The position numbers were made by a program, and so were the translations under genes. This document shows, in pieces, positions 1 to 11,000 of a DNA stretch of 64,000 nucleotides (position 1 is the stretch's first letter; each line of letters begins with the position of its first letter). The notes beneath the pieces are model-generated. The model was not told the origin of the DNA, ran no database searches, and saw only the letters and a program-made list of their open reading frames with translations. The stretch lies in NCBI GenBank assembly GCA_015680685.1, contig MNCI01005364.1, forward strand, positions 272,980 through 336,979, given 5' to 3'. This DNA comes from Gnetum montanum. Its lineage: Eukaryota; Streptophyta; Gnetopsida; Gnetales; Gnetaceae.

Positions 1-713
1 CTTGAATGAGAGAAGATGAAAGGACATGGAAGAGATGAGAGTTGGAAAATTTTTTGCATAGTCTTTATTCACAAATTTTGAAAAGCATTACATCTTCATA
101 TGACTTTTACAATTATAGAGAATCATTGGGCTGATGCTATGGGATAATGAAGAGTCAATCCCAATTGAAAATAATGAATAAAATTTGAAACAAATGATGA
201 ATTAAAGATGTAAAAATGTATAACTACCCATTAATTCATAAATTACACTTCATAATTTATTTTATCTTCTTTCTTCACTTGATGAAGAAATGATACAAGG
301 CTTTATTTCCTAAAGTGCAAGTCTAGCAATAGAAATCATCTTGTGTTATATACTAGTAATAACATTTTCATCGTTTATCATTATTCATCAAATTCATCAC
401 CAACATTCAATATTTCATCAATTCATGATTCCAATTGTTTAGAAATCATCAATCTATTTAAAATTCATTGTTCATTGTCATTATAGTTTATCTTCAAATC
501 ATTTGAGCTTCAATTCCATATTTAGATTGAATCATTTAATCAAGATTTTTGAGTGGCATTAGTATTCATTACATTTTTAGGAAGTTGAACAACCACATTT
601 GGAACTACTTTTGTGTAATGAATTTTAACCTTGAAAACTACTTAAATCAAGCTCAAAATTTTCAAATATGTAGATTGTTGAAATAGCTTCATACCAAGTA
701 TTTACATACTTCA
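1..713 (+). repeat. Tail of an LTR, left end outside the window
   Basis: AT-rich sequence without a convincing ORF that ends in TTCA directly before a tRNA-Met-type primer-binding site. This is how a 5' LTR of a Copia or Del/Tekay-type element ends. The matching LTR start is not visible, so the extent is a guess and the superfamily is open. Confidence 0.35.
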
Positions 714-717
714 TAGT

Positions 718-730
718 TGGTATTAGAGCC
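718..730 (+). other. Primer-binding site, tRNA-Met type
   Basis: TGGTATTAGAGCC differs at one base from the plant retroelement primer site TGGTATCAGAGCC, which pairs with the 3' end of initiator tRNA-Met. It lies four bases after the CA that would close the LTR. Confidence 0.5.
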
Positions 731-1583
731 AAGTTCGTGTCATAGCAGGAGCATGGAGATCATGCAAGGTGTAAGGTGTGCAGTGAAGGCCAAGAGATAG
801 GCGAGAGTAAGATGGGTAGCTCATCACAACATATCAACTCACTATGAATAAGCATGTCAACTGATAATTGACCTTTATAATGTTCCTATAACCCATATAC
901 ACATTGCTTATTTGAATTTTGCAGTACTTCATCTTATTCGACAATGCCACCTATTCCCAAACAATGAGAGATCGATCATCTATGATGCTTAACTCTATTC
1001 GAATCTTTATCCTCTATGCATTTTTCTAAGTGAAAATTAGAAATTAGTGGATTTGGGTTGCATCCTGTCACCATTTCATTTTTCTTCCTGGGGGAAGTAA
1101 GGAAATGGATTACATTAGGGCATAATTATGTTCATGTCATTGAACTTGATGTGCATATCCATCTGCATTTTAACTACCATCTTAACAATCTTTACTGGAT
1201 TATCCTAGTAGATCATAGATTCAAGAATTTTAATGATGACATAATCACATAGGCAAAAGGCCACCTTGAATCTGATGCTTTGGTAGTTACCCTACCAAAC
1301 TCTACTTTTTCTCTTAGGGATTGTAATTTTTTAAATAGTCTTATGATTATTACATATATACCTCTAGATATGAAGCTTGGTAGCGTATATGCCATAATAG
1401 GAACTATACTAGTATTTAAGTTATTCTAGAGTGTGAGTATTAAAACATTGCTACCCTTTGGAGAATAGTTTGTATCTTGTGGTACCTCTAACATTGAGTA
1501 TGGATCTACCCTAAATATTGAATATCTTCCAATCCATATACTTTACCCTTAGATAGATGACATCCTAGAGGAATTCTATGGTC
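731..1583. other. Unassigned stretch behind the primer site
   Basis: No domain is recognisable in any frame; the only ORF is about 64 codons and has no family signature. It is probably decayed internal sequence of the element that ends its LTR at 713, cut off by the insertion of element A. Confidence 0.3.
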
Positions 1584-1588
1584 ACATC

Positions 1589-2646
1589 TGATGAGAGCGG
1601 TTACTCTAGCAGTTATTCTAATTATTAGAGTAGTTACCCTAGCGGTTACTCTAATTATTAGAGTAGTTACTCCCAAGTCTATAAATACAGTGCTCAGGTG
1701 CACAATTGAAAGAAGTCTTTTAGCAGTCAAGTAGCGAAAATCTTGTAGTCTATTTGAAAGTTGGAGTATTTTCCAAGTGCCCATAGTAGGAGGTCTAAGT
1801 GTGGATGGATCTTTATTCGAGCATTGATGTACCTGAGCATACCATTGTGTTGGCAATAAAGACAATCTCTTTGATTCATCCTTGCAGCACTTGAGATTTG
1901 TTTTCTTATGCATTTCTTTTATTTTATTTTCTTATGCATTTATTTTATTTTATGAACTTTACATTTATGTTATTAGTGCAGTAATTCATTTTGATCAATT
2001 AAGAAAATCATTAAATTACACAAGCATGACCCCTTCGAGCATACGTGTGACACTTGGTAGCTCAGAAATGACTAGCGTTTGATAGCCTAGCAGTGTTTGC
2101 ACGAAGTTTAGGATGTGTTCGGGAAGTGGGAATGGTTACTTGTGTTAGGCTAGATTAGACCATAGTCTACTTAGTAATTAATTACTCTTATTTCTTGTTG
2201 CTAATGCGTAATGAGTATGAATTAATCACGAACATTTAAGTGTAACTACTTGGCAACCCAGTAGCATATCTAGTAGTGCTCAAGTAATGTGTGCTTGGAA
2301 ATCCTAGAAGTAGTACACAAGGTCCAAGATGCATATGGATGATTAAGGATAGATGCTAATTGCACTTAGGCTAGCTTAGATTTTACTTTATGTTGCCTAT
2401 TAACTTAATCAATATTGTTTCCCATTGTCTCTAGGAGTAGCCTAGTTTAGAATCACATCATACACCTCACTCTGGACTAAACCATACATGACAAAGCATA
2501 TACTAGACCAAGTGGAAAGAAAACAAACTGTAATCAATGTATAATTGTCTAGGTACCACAACTAGTCCATCTGCGGAGTTCAATTGGATTGCAAGTACAT
2601 GCTCATATTTGTATGGTTGAGCATATGGGTACCTCGTTGCTCATCA
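1589..2646 (+). repeat. 5' LTR of element A
   Basis: It begins TGATGAG and ends CTCATCA, a perfect 7-base terminal inverted repeat. The first 90 bases hold repeats of TTACTCTAATTATTAGAG. A TATA box (CTATAAATA) follows at 1679. AATAAAGACAA near 1855 is a plausible polyadenylation signal. A hairpin-forming segment lies at 2468-2514. Similar LTRs bound B, C and D. Confidence 0.85.
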
Positions 2647-2665
2647 TTGGCGTTGTTGCTGAGGA
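2647..2665 (+). other. Primer-binding site, tRNA-Asp type
   Basis: TTGGCGTTGTTGCTGAGGA follows the LTR directly. It is a decayed form of the TGGCGCCGTTGCCGGGGA site typical of Athila and Tat elements. The losses are mostly C to T, as expected from methylated DNA. Confidence 0.85.
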
Positions 2666-2780
2666 TGGTGCTAGTTATCTAGATTAGTTATATCATACAA
2701 GATCATTGTCATAGGGTATTAACAATATATCTTTTAGACAAAGAAATTAAATTCAATTAAGTCACACATAATTCACAACC

Positions 2781-4180
2781 ATGTCTCTTTTGCAAGATAG
2801 TGATAACACAATATCTAGTGAGGCAATTCATTGGAGAACCAATGAAAAATTTTGGAATATTCAATCTTATGCAGGAGTTTCATATGTTCATAGACACCCC
2901 AACGACACTCAAGGACTTTTGTCATCCAACTCAGACACCTCTAGTGAAGATGGGACATCCCCTAGAATGAGGAGGCCTGTAAGGCCTAGGACCTTCTCAA
3001 TGGGTAGCAAGAGTACATCAGTGGATGATTGGGAGACTTACAAAAGTCATGATAGTATTTCAGTTCCCTCTCTTTCTTTGCTCTTTCAACGTCAGGTTGT
3101 GACACAGATGACTATTCCTTAAGGGGTCAACATAGAAATAAAAATCAAACCCACAGGCAAAGTCAGGAATTCCAACATGAACAAAGACAACATCGTCCCA
3201 ACTCACAAACTCATAACCTACTTAGTGATGATGAACCCTTGTAGGCCACTAAGAGCCTAATGCATATACAAGAGGCCATTCAAATATCCTGCAGGGATCA
3301 TAAGAAAATTCGTTTACCCAGGCTTGATTTAAACAACTTTTCCAAGTTTTCAGGATGCTATGATTTAGATCCACAACATCATTTACAATCCTTCTATGAT
3401 GCTTGTGCATGGAGCAATATTGATAATGGGTGGCAAAGAATTAAGCTCTTTCCTATGACACTTGTTGGCCAGGAAAAAGTATGGTACAAGTCTTTAAAAT
3501 CAAATTCAATTTGATGTTGGTCTACAATGGTAAACCTCTTCAATGAAAGATATCAAACCTATGCAAGAGTGTCANNNNNNNNNNNNNNNNNNNNNNNNNN
3601 NNNNNNNNNNNNNNNNNNNNNNNNNNNNNNNNNNNNNNNNNNNNNNNNNNNNNNNNNNNNNNNNNNNNNNNNNNNNNNNNNNNNNNNNNNNNNNNNNNNN
3701 NNNNNNNNNNNNNNNNNNNNNNNNNCATCAATTCCAAGAGCTTATTATGCAAGTAGCAAAAGAAGAAGGAGAAATAGCCAAATGGGAGAGTGTTGAAAAA
3801 TCTCAATAGGACCAAACTCTTAAAGTAACAAAGGTCCATAATCATAAAGAGGAGAAATCAAGTTACCTCGGGGAGGTGAAACCATTTCTACCTTTGCCAA
3901 TACTAAAATCACTAGATGAAATTAAGGCAAAGATCAACAAGTTGATAGACTGGGTACATGAAAAATGTAGAGAATACACAAACATTATTAGAGGGAGACA
4001 CATGCAAGATAACTTTGATGACCAAAACAAATAGAGGATACCAAACCTAGAAATAGGACAAAATACCATTTGATAATCAGAAAGAAGGGTTGAACAAAAT
4101 GAGGATAGGGGCTCAACCACAAAACATAAGTATCAATGCAATGTTTTCCTATACGATCACCTAAAAGGACAATGTCCAAT
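2781..4180 (+). pseudogene. gag remnant of element A
   Basis: This is the capsid/nucleocapsid gene of element A. An open N-terminal part (113 codons from the ATG at 2781) is polar and Ser-rich. After a stop, the Retrotrans_gag core follows at about 3260-3574, with the family pattern of LDLNNFSKF, HHLQSFYDACA, WQRIKLFPMTL and a Trp-Tyr motif; the same blocks occur in B and D. The assembly gap interrupts the core. Coding resumes at 3726 and reaches a degenerate Cys/His block near 4130 (YDHLKGQCP), which matches CEICQYDHPKGCCP in B. There are at least four stops, so it cannot make a full protein. Confidence 0.75.
3575..3725. other. Assembly gap (151 N)
   Basis: A run of N inside gag of element A. 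The flanks are both gag-like and in line with the homologues in B and D, so the gap probably hides roughly 150 bases of gag. Its true length is unknown. Confidence 0.95.
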
Positions 4181-4199
4181 CTTGTCACATCTACATGAG

Positions 4200-5030
4200 C
4201 ATTGGGAAAAAATGTTACATCTAGATTTCATAAAGAAGTACATGGTTGGGCACATTCCTATTCCATAATTTTATGGGCAATCCCACAACTCATCGTACTA
4301 TCCTTGGGCAAATTCTTACTAGCCTTAGTATTGTGCTCAACCGTAAGAGCAAAAGCCCCAGTCATGGGGGAGGCCATCGCCAAATTGGCCACACCCTTCA
4401 TACCATCTAAAACGGAGTGCTTATCATGTTCAATACCCTATTCCTTCAACTGAATCAACATTCTCTACTTCACCTCATCGTTATTACTCTCCCAACTATC
4501 ATCAACCCATGTCCTCTCCTATGAGATCACCACCTCATGTTCCTTATACTTCTCCTTGCTCTCAATATTCTCATCCTTCACCTCCTCCTACATCACCATT
4601 AGTAGTACCAAAAGGTTTTGCACCACAGCACCAACCCACAAAAATTACTTGTGCTGCTACTGTCAACAACAGTGGGAGTCCTCCACAACATCGGAAGCTT
4701 CCTTTCTTTAGGCATGGCCGTAGAAAGAGACAACGTGGTTCTAAAACCACTACATCCTCCAACTTAACACAAGTCGAACACTATGATGCACCTTCCTCTT
4801 CAAACTCAATGCCTCTTGTTACCTTATCCAGGCCTCCACCTCACACTCCAATATCCAGTGAATTCACTAATGTGAAGGGACACACAAATCTGTGCAAACT
4901 GCTATCTAGTCAAGGGTGTCATAGTGGGTCATATTTCCCTCATAATGTACACATATCATCTAACCTGCTCCACTATGCCTTCTATAATCAAGTGTGTGAT
5001 TAACAATTTCTCTACCCCAACCACCATACC
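4200..5030 (+). pseudogene. Pro/Ser-rich C-terminal part of gag-like region, element A
   Basis: A 164-codon ORF starting at 4509 is rich in Pro, Ser, His and Thr, with a basic patch (RHGRRKRQRG) near residue 70. Upstream, in a decayed frame, is Tyr/Pro/His-rich sequence. B (10540-11000) and D (50340-50830) hold the same Pro/Tyr/Gln-rich linker between the gag Cys/His block and protease. In A the linker runs straight into the 3' region, so this is where pol was lost. The basic patch may bind nucleic acid; that is inference. Confidence 0.55.
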
Positions 5031-5039
5031 AGCAATAGA

Positions 5040-6523
5040 TACCTAGTGGCTGGGGCATGATAGACCCCTAATATTTCCAACATGCATGGATCAAAATTTT
5101 CCATTTATCAATCCTAGCCATGACCAAATGTTTAGTCATGGGGGTTACCCCCCATTCTAATTTCTAGGATTCTTAAGTGTCTTTTTACTTTTTTTTTTAC
5201 ACATTTTTGGTTTTACAACTTTTTGTTTTCATATTATGTTTTTACATATTTTTGTTTTTTTAGGATTATTGATATTTTTTTAAGTTTTTTGTTTTACACC
5301 ATTGTTAGTATATTTAATATTTATTGAATACTCTTTTATTTTATTTATATTTTCTTATGTTTGGTATAATTCTCTACTCTGTTTGCTAATAAGGTGGCAG
5401 GTATAATGGTAATGCACTACTTGATGGTGGTATGCATTATTTGTAATTTGATTGTTGATGTCTAGTTTCTGACTTTGATGGTCATTACTAAGGACTAGGA
5501 CATGGTTTATTTTCATGTAATAGGTAGTGAGTCCACATCACTACTTGTATGTGACCATAATTAGGAAATCCATTGTGACCATAATTAGGAACTCCATTCC
5601 ACTCTCTCTGTCATCCATCTATGCCTTCCATGTCTCACCTCACTGCCGGTTTCATGTTTTGGTTTGATGTGTCTAGTTTCTCAGTCAGTTACTTTTGGGT
5701 TTTTTCACTTAACTTTCCATAATCATTAATCATCCATGGAGCCCAAAAACTCCTTGGTTTGAAGTTATGTAAGGGCATAAAAGGCTTGTGCCTACTTTGG
5801 GAAGGACCCACTTGCATATCTTTTGGTTTGGTTAAGTTAAGTTCTTTACCCTTAGACATTGTTACAATCAAATTCTTTTTATTTACCCCACCCATGTCAT
5901 CCAAATTGTATGCACTTGCACAACTATTTGTAATGGATTCCTTTTTATTGTTGTGAATACCCTCTTTCCACTACTCCTTGTGTCAAACTTTCTTTGAATT
6001 GTATGGATCACTTCTATTATTCAACCCATTCATCAGTCTTTCCACTAACAATATCAAGCAAGAAATCTATCACAATCACAACTTGGCTAGATAAAATCAC
6101 CAAAAAGATAAGGTATTCAGCAATTATTTATGTACTATATATAATAATCCTTGGTTTTGTTATGATTATAGTGGGAAGCGTGGATTGGAAGTAGGACTAT
6201 CATCTCCAAGGAGGATGCAACCATATCACTCACAGGAGATTGTTCATGACCACTAGATCTCTTTTACCTCTCCCTCATTCTTCTATTGCCAAGAGGGGTT
6301 GGATGTCCTTTGGATGTGTTGGTGTTCTTTCCTAATTGTCATGAACATCAATTTTGTACGTAATTGTAATATTGTATGCTCGGGCACTTCTGTATTTGTC
6401 TATTTTCTTTCTGTCACTCTGCATGTTAGTCAAATAAGTCCACATCCCCTTAATATATTTTTTAAAGAACTTGTTCCTCTTCTTTTGTATTCTAGGATGA
6501 GTTTTTATTTAGTTGTGGGGGTA
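5040..6523 (+). other. 3' region of element A with splice-acceptor remnant and purine tract
   Basis: Non-coding sequence shared with the 3' regions of B, C and D. Landmarks are AGTCCACATCA near 5530, the GGGCATAAAAGG...GGACCCACTTGCAT block at 5772-5816, a decayed acceptor (TGATTATAG ending at 6171) and a purine tract (GTGGGGG, 6515-6521) just before the 3' LTR. An antisense ORF of 71 codons (5689-5904) resembles one at the same place in B. Confidence 0.6.
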
Positions 6524-7253
6524 TGATGAGAACGATTACTCTAGCAGTTATTCTAATTATTAGAGCGGCTACTCTAGCGGTTACTTTAACAATTATTCTA
6601 ATTATTAGAGTGGTTACTCTAGCGATTACTCTAGCAATTATTCTAATTATTAGAGTGGTTACTCTAATTATTAGAGTAGTTACTCCCAAGTCTATAAATA
6701 TAGTGCCTAGGCGCACAATGGAAAGAAGTCTTTTAGTAGTCAAGTAGCGAAACTCTTGCAGTTTGTTTGAAAGTTAGAGTATTTTCCAAGTGCCTGCAGC
6801 AGGAGATCTAAGTGTGGACGAATCTTTATTCGAGAATTGATGTGCCTGAGCACACCATTGTGTTGGCAATAAAGACAAGCTCTTTGATTCATCTTTGCAA
6901 CACTTGAGATTTTTTTTCTTACACATTTATTTTATTCTATGCACTTTAGATTTATGTTATTAATGAAGTAATTCATTTTGATTAATTAAGAAAATCATTA
7001 AATTACACAAGCACGACCCCTTTGAGCATATGTGTGACACTTGGTAGCTCAGAAATGACTAGTGTTTGATAGCCCAATAGTATTTGCATGAAGTTTAGGA
7101 TGTGTTTGGGAAGTGGGAACAGTTATTTATGTTAGGCTAGATTAGACCATAGTCTACTTTGTAATTAATTACTCTCATTTCCTATTGCTAATGTGAAATA
7201 AGTATGACTTAATCATGAACATTTAAGTGTAACTACTTGGTAACCTAGTGGCA
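6524..7253 (+). repeat. Truncated 3' LTR of element A
   Basis: It starts TGATGAG after the purine tract. The U3 repeat array is longer than in the 5' LTR (TATA box at 6691, 167 bases in, against 90). It matches the 5' LTR up to TAACCTAGTGGCA and then breaks into pararetrovirus-like sequence. The downstream third, including the hairpin, is missing. Confidence 0.8.
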
Positions 7254-7370
7254 CTACAAGATAAGGGTAAAGAAGTCCAAAGAGAAATTGACACTAAGGG
7301 TAATGCGAAATAAGTATGACTTAATCATGAACATAGAAGTGTAAAGAAGTCCAAAGAGAAATTGACACTT
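7190..7370 (+). repeat. Tandem duplication across the LTR/pararetrovirus junction
   Basis: TAAGTATGACTTAATCATGA occurs near 7198 and again near 7311. GTAAAGAAGTCCAAAGAGAA occurs near 7267 and again near 7340. The two copies keep their order, so a segment of about 110 bases spanning the breakpoint was duplicated and the second copy then lost part of its middle. Confidence 0.75.
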
Positions 7371-7512
7371 CTAAAACAAATCTTCCACTAGAAGAGCATT
7401 ATGGATCTAAATCCAAAAAAGTAGGCTTGTGTCCTCACACAACCATAGTGAAGTATGATCATTAATATCATTGCGTTGAGTGTGACTCTCTTTTGAAAAT
7501 TGGGATGAACAT
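7254..7512 (+). pseudogene. Upstream fragment of the endogenous pararetrovirus
   Basis: If element B and one AACAT copy are removed, this sequence reads on into 17369 in one frame (about 7370 onwards), which places it in the same viral ORF. It contains a Cys/His pattern, CPH...HCVEC, at about 7430-7490. No function is assigned. The movement-protein region expected upstream is missing or beyond the breakpoint at 7254. Confidence 0.6.
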
Positions 7513-8518
7513 TGATGAGAGTAGTTACTCTAGCGGTTACTCTAGCAGTTATTCTAATTATTAGAGTGGTTACTCTAGTTATTAGAGTGGTTGATTTAGT
7601 GGTTACTCTAGCAGTTACTCTAATTATTAAAGTGGTTACTTTAGCAGTTACTCTAGTAGTTATTCTAATTATTAGAGTGATTACTCTAGCTGTTACTTTA
7701 GTAGTTATTCTAATTATTAGAGCGGTTACTCTAATTATTAGAGTAGTTGCTCCCAAGCCTATAAATACAGTGCCTAGGCACATAATTGGAGGAAGTCTTT
7801 TAGCAGTCAAGTAGTGAAACTCTTGTAGTTTGTTTGAAAGTTAGAGTATTTTCCAAGTGCTCACAATAGGAGGCGTAAGTGTGGAAGGATCTTTATTTGA
7901 GCATTGTGTACTTAAGAATACCTTGTGTACGGTAATAAAGACGAGCTCTTCGATTCATCCTTACAGCACTTGAGATTTCTTTTCATACACATTTCTTTTA
8001 TTTTATTTTCTTATGCATTTATTTTATTTTATGCACTTTACATTTATGTTATTAGCACAGCAATTCATGTTAATCAATTAAGAAAATCATTAAATTACAC
8101 AAGCACGACCACTTCAAGTATGCATGTAACACTTGGCAACCCAGTAACGATTAGTGTTTGGTAATCCCAGCAGTGTTGCACTGGTTTAGGATGTGTATGG
8201 CAAGTGGGAACAGATGCTGGTGTTAGAATTAGTTAGAACTTAGTTAATGAGTAGTTAAGTTAAATCAGTCAATTAGTTACCTCTCTCCTTCCCTATTAGC
8301 GCAGGACATAAAAACATAAAAGCTATAAAAATCATATGCCTCAAGCTTACTTAACGATATAATCGTGACATATAGGTAAGCTTGGGAAGATAATGATCAA
8401 CCAACCCATCCTTGTTCCAAAAGGGTGCATAAGCACTTAGTCTTTGGAATTTGACTGGATCGTGCGTGAAACGCTTGTATTCTTATGGTTGAACGTAGGG
8501 GTACCTCATCACTCATCA
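7513..8518 (+). repeat. 5' LTR of element B
   Basis: TGATGAG...CTCATCA termini. The U3 has the longest TTACTCTAATTATTAGAG array of the window (about 245 bases before the TATA box at 7759). AATAAAGACGAG near 7935 is a likely polyadenylation signal. Hairpin at 8342-8384. Confidence 0.92.
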
Positions 8519-8537
8519 TTGGCACTGTTACCAGGGA
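8519..8537 (+). other. Primer-binding site, tRNA-Asp type
   Basis: TTGGCACTGTTACCAGGGA directly follows the LTR and matches the Athila/Tat consensus TGGCGCCGTTGCCGGGGA with a few transitions. Confidence 0.88.
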
Positions 8538-8633
8538 CTTAATTATTTGTGTGCTAACTAGAACATAGGAAATCATTCACATCATTGGAACAAACCCTTA
8601 GGGTTTATTGAGAAAATAATAAACAAGAATACA

Positions 8634-10990
8634 TTGCACACTGAACAAATAAGTATGTCTCCTTCTTTGTACGAAAGTGCCTCACCGCCTAGGTCTGAAA
8701 CAGGAAACAATCGGTGGCGTAATACACATGACGTTGATCCACCAGTCTCTCAACAAGTTCGAGTGGTATATATTCATCCTAATGAGTATATACCAAACTT
8801 CACCTGTATCCTCCATCAAGATGAACAACTACGTTGGTGAGACTTAGAAAGTAACATACTATTACCTCCTAATTGTTTAGTCCCAAGCATGCTTCTTCGT
8901 GCCCTCACATAAATTGGCATGTCGCACTTACATGCAGAATATGTTGTGCAAGACCATGACTCAAGAGAATATCATCCCATGGAGGCACAACCACAAAAGG
9001 ATTTGAAATAGGAGAGACATCATAAATATTTGAAGGGTAAGTGGTCGCAGGATGTCCCACATGTCTTAAGCGAAAATGAGGGTGGTAAACCTGCTTCAGG
9101 AAGTCATCCACAGAAAGATGTTCCTCCCCTTGACTTTGGCCAAGGGGTTGTGTATTCGAACCTTCATTCCACTATTCATAACCTAGGTTATAATACCCAT
9201 GGGCACAAAGGATCTGAAAAAGGGACACAGATACATGATAAAGATGGACATTCTGATAACAATCATGATCAAGGCCAAGACCATTGAAGAGAAGGTGGTA
9301 GACATCGTCATGGTCACGGTTCTCCTTCTTCTTCACCTTCATCATCTCCTTTAGTGTTTGGATGTAGTCATAAAGAAAACGACCATGGGGATAAAGGTAG
9401 GCAAAGTGGAAGTCATAGATGAAATAGTCGGGAAAGGGGACAAGGGCACTCTAGAGAGTCATGAGATAGAAGAAGGGAGAGTAGGAAACAACGTAGGCAT
9501 CATAGACTCCATGGATGAGATGATCATGATGAACCCCTACTCGCTACTTGAAGTATGTTGGAGATAACTGAGGTTGTTAGAATTCCAACAAGGCATCAAA
9601 AAGATAGTAGGATCAAGAGATTAGATATGAACAATATTCTACGATTTGAAGGGGAATACAACGCTGATCCTTAGAATCATTTACAAGCATTCCATGATGC
9701 GTGTGCCTTAAAGAACATAGAGAAAGAATGAAAAAAACTTAAGTTGTTTCCATGTACACTAGTTAAAGAAGCAGAAAGCTGGTACTGGTCTTTAGAACTG
9801 GAATCCATTCGTAGGTGGAGTACTATGTTAGAACTATTTAATGATAAGTACCAAACGTACTCTTGAGTGTCTAACTTGCGAAAGAAAATCTAATGTTGGA
9901 AACAAGGAGGACATGAACCCTTGGATGCTACCATGGGCCAATATTATGCACTGTTGCACCATTGTCCTAGCCATGGTTATTCGTAAAGGGATCAACTGCA
10001 CCATCTTGTGGATGCCCAAGGAAGACTATCCGAGCTTAGGTCCCATCAAATTCAAAGACTATTGGAGCAAGTTGTTAAGGAAGACAATGATGTATGGAAG
10101 AGAGAAAGTGCAGAAGAGTATGACCAAGATCCTTCCCTTTAGAAGAGGGGAGTAAGATTTTTTAAGGACGAAGAAGAGTCACCACTTGAAGATATGGTGA
10201 ATAGGAAAATGTTGCCTATCCAAAAGTTGACATCAGAAGTATCAACAAAGGTAGACCAAATGTGGGATTTCCTAGACAATAGATTTTAATCTATTCTTAA
10301 AATAGTAGAGGAGTCGAGAGAGTAAGGTAGTGATCACGAAAAAGAAAAAAAAAGAGAAGATGAACATGCATGTAGCAAGGGTAAGGGCAAATTTGCCATC
10401 ATTGAAGGGGTTGTGGAGTTAGAAATAGATAATGATAGTGGATGTGAAATATGTCAATATGACCATCCTAAGGGATGTTGCCCTATAATCTCAGATCTGC
10501 AAGAGTTTGGGGTGTATGCACTCAACCCATGATTAAACAAAAGGCAAACACCCCGAAGGTTACCTTACCCCCAAGGTAACCCAAGATAGTTCCACCAACC
10601 CTTAACGTATTATCCAAGTGGAACTCCACCACAACCGATTAAGTAATATCAATAATGGAAGCACCCAAAATCATGGGGAATGCCACCACCAACACAACAA
10701 TATCCTTACCTGCAACCTAACCTGTATGGATATTACGTGTAGTAGCCAATCTTCCCACATGACTCTACTAGTCACATCACTCCTCAACCTCACTATCAAG
10801 CCTGCAAGTATTATGGGACTCCCTCTTCTAGGGGAGATATTCTACAAGCATATCATCCTTCTCATTCAGTTGCATCCCTTCCACCAATAGCTCCACTACC
10901 ACCTACTTTAGCTATGCAGGGTGAAATCCCTACCCAACCGTAGCAACGTAATGCCACAAGGGCTGTTAACTCTTAACCTACTGTTGATTC
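8634..10990 (+). pseudogene. gag of element B
   Basis: Gag forms the virus-like particle and packages the RNA. The likely start is the ATG at 8634, with another at 8654 matching MS in A and D. The N-terminal part is Ser/Arg/His-rich (8650-9530). The Retrotrans_gag core lies at about 9570-9880 (RLDMNNILRFEGEYNADP, HLQAFHDACA, LKLFPCTLVKEAESWY, LFNDKYQTYS). A helical stretch follows to 10330, then the Cys/His block CEICQYDHPKGCCP near 10450 and a Pro/Tyr/Gln-rich linker. The spacing CX2CX4HX4C with a final Cys is a zinc-knuckle match. More than ten stops are spread through it. Confidence 0.8.
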
Positions 10991-11000
10991 CAACAACTAC

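Larger units (their letters stand above)
1589..7253 (+). mobile_element. Element A: pol-less Athila-like Ty3/Gypsy LTR element
   Basis: The 5' LTR (1589-2646), primer site, gag remnant, long 3' region, purine tract and truncated 3' LTR (from 6524) are in the expected order. No protease, reverse transcriptase, RNase H or integrase is visible between gag and the 3' region, so the copy could only have moved with enzymes supplied by relatives such as B. The five bases before the 5' LTR are ACATC; no matching duplication can be checked because the 3' LTR is broken at about 7253. Confidence 0.8.

Noticed and set aside
3527-3845. ORFs running through the N block
   Set aside because: They are open only because N codons are not counted as stops.
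4509-5003. Possible host gene: 164-codon Pro/Ser-rich ORF
   Set aside because: It sits between gag and the 3' region of element A, and B and D have a similar linker at the same place.
6523-6747. ORFs on both strands through the TTACTCTAATTATTAGAG arrays (also 7388-7814, 16239-16661)
   Set aside because: Short-period repeats in the U3 keep several frames open by chance; the peptides are simple Val/Thr/Ile/Arg repeats.
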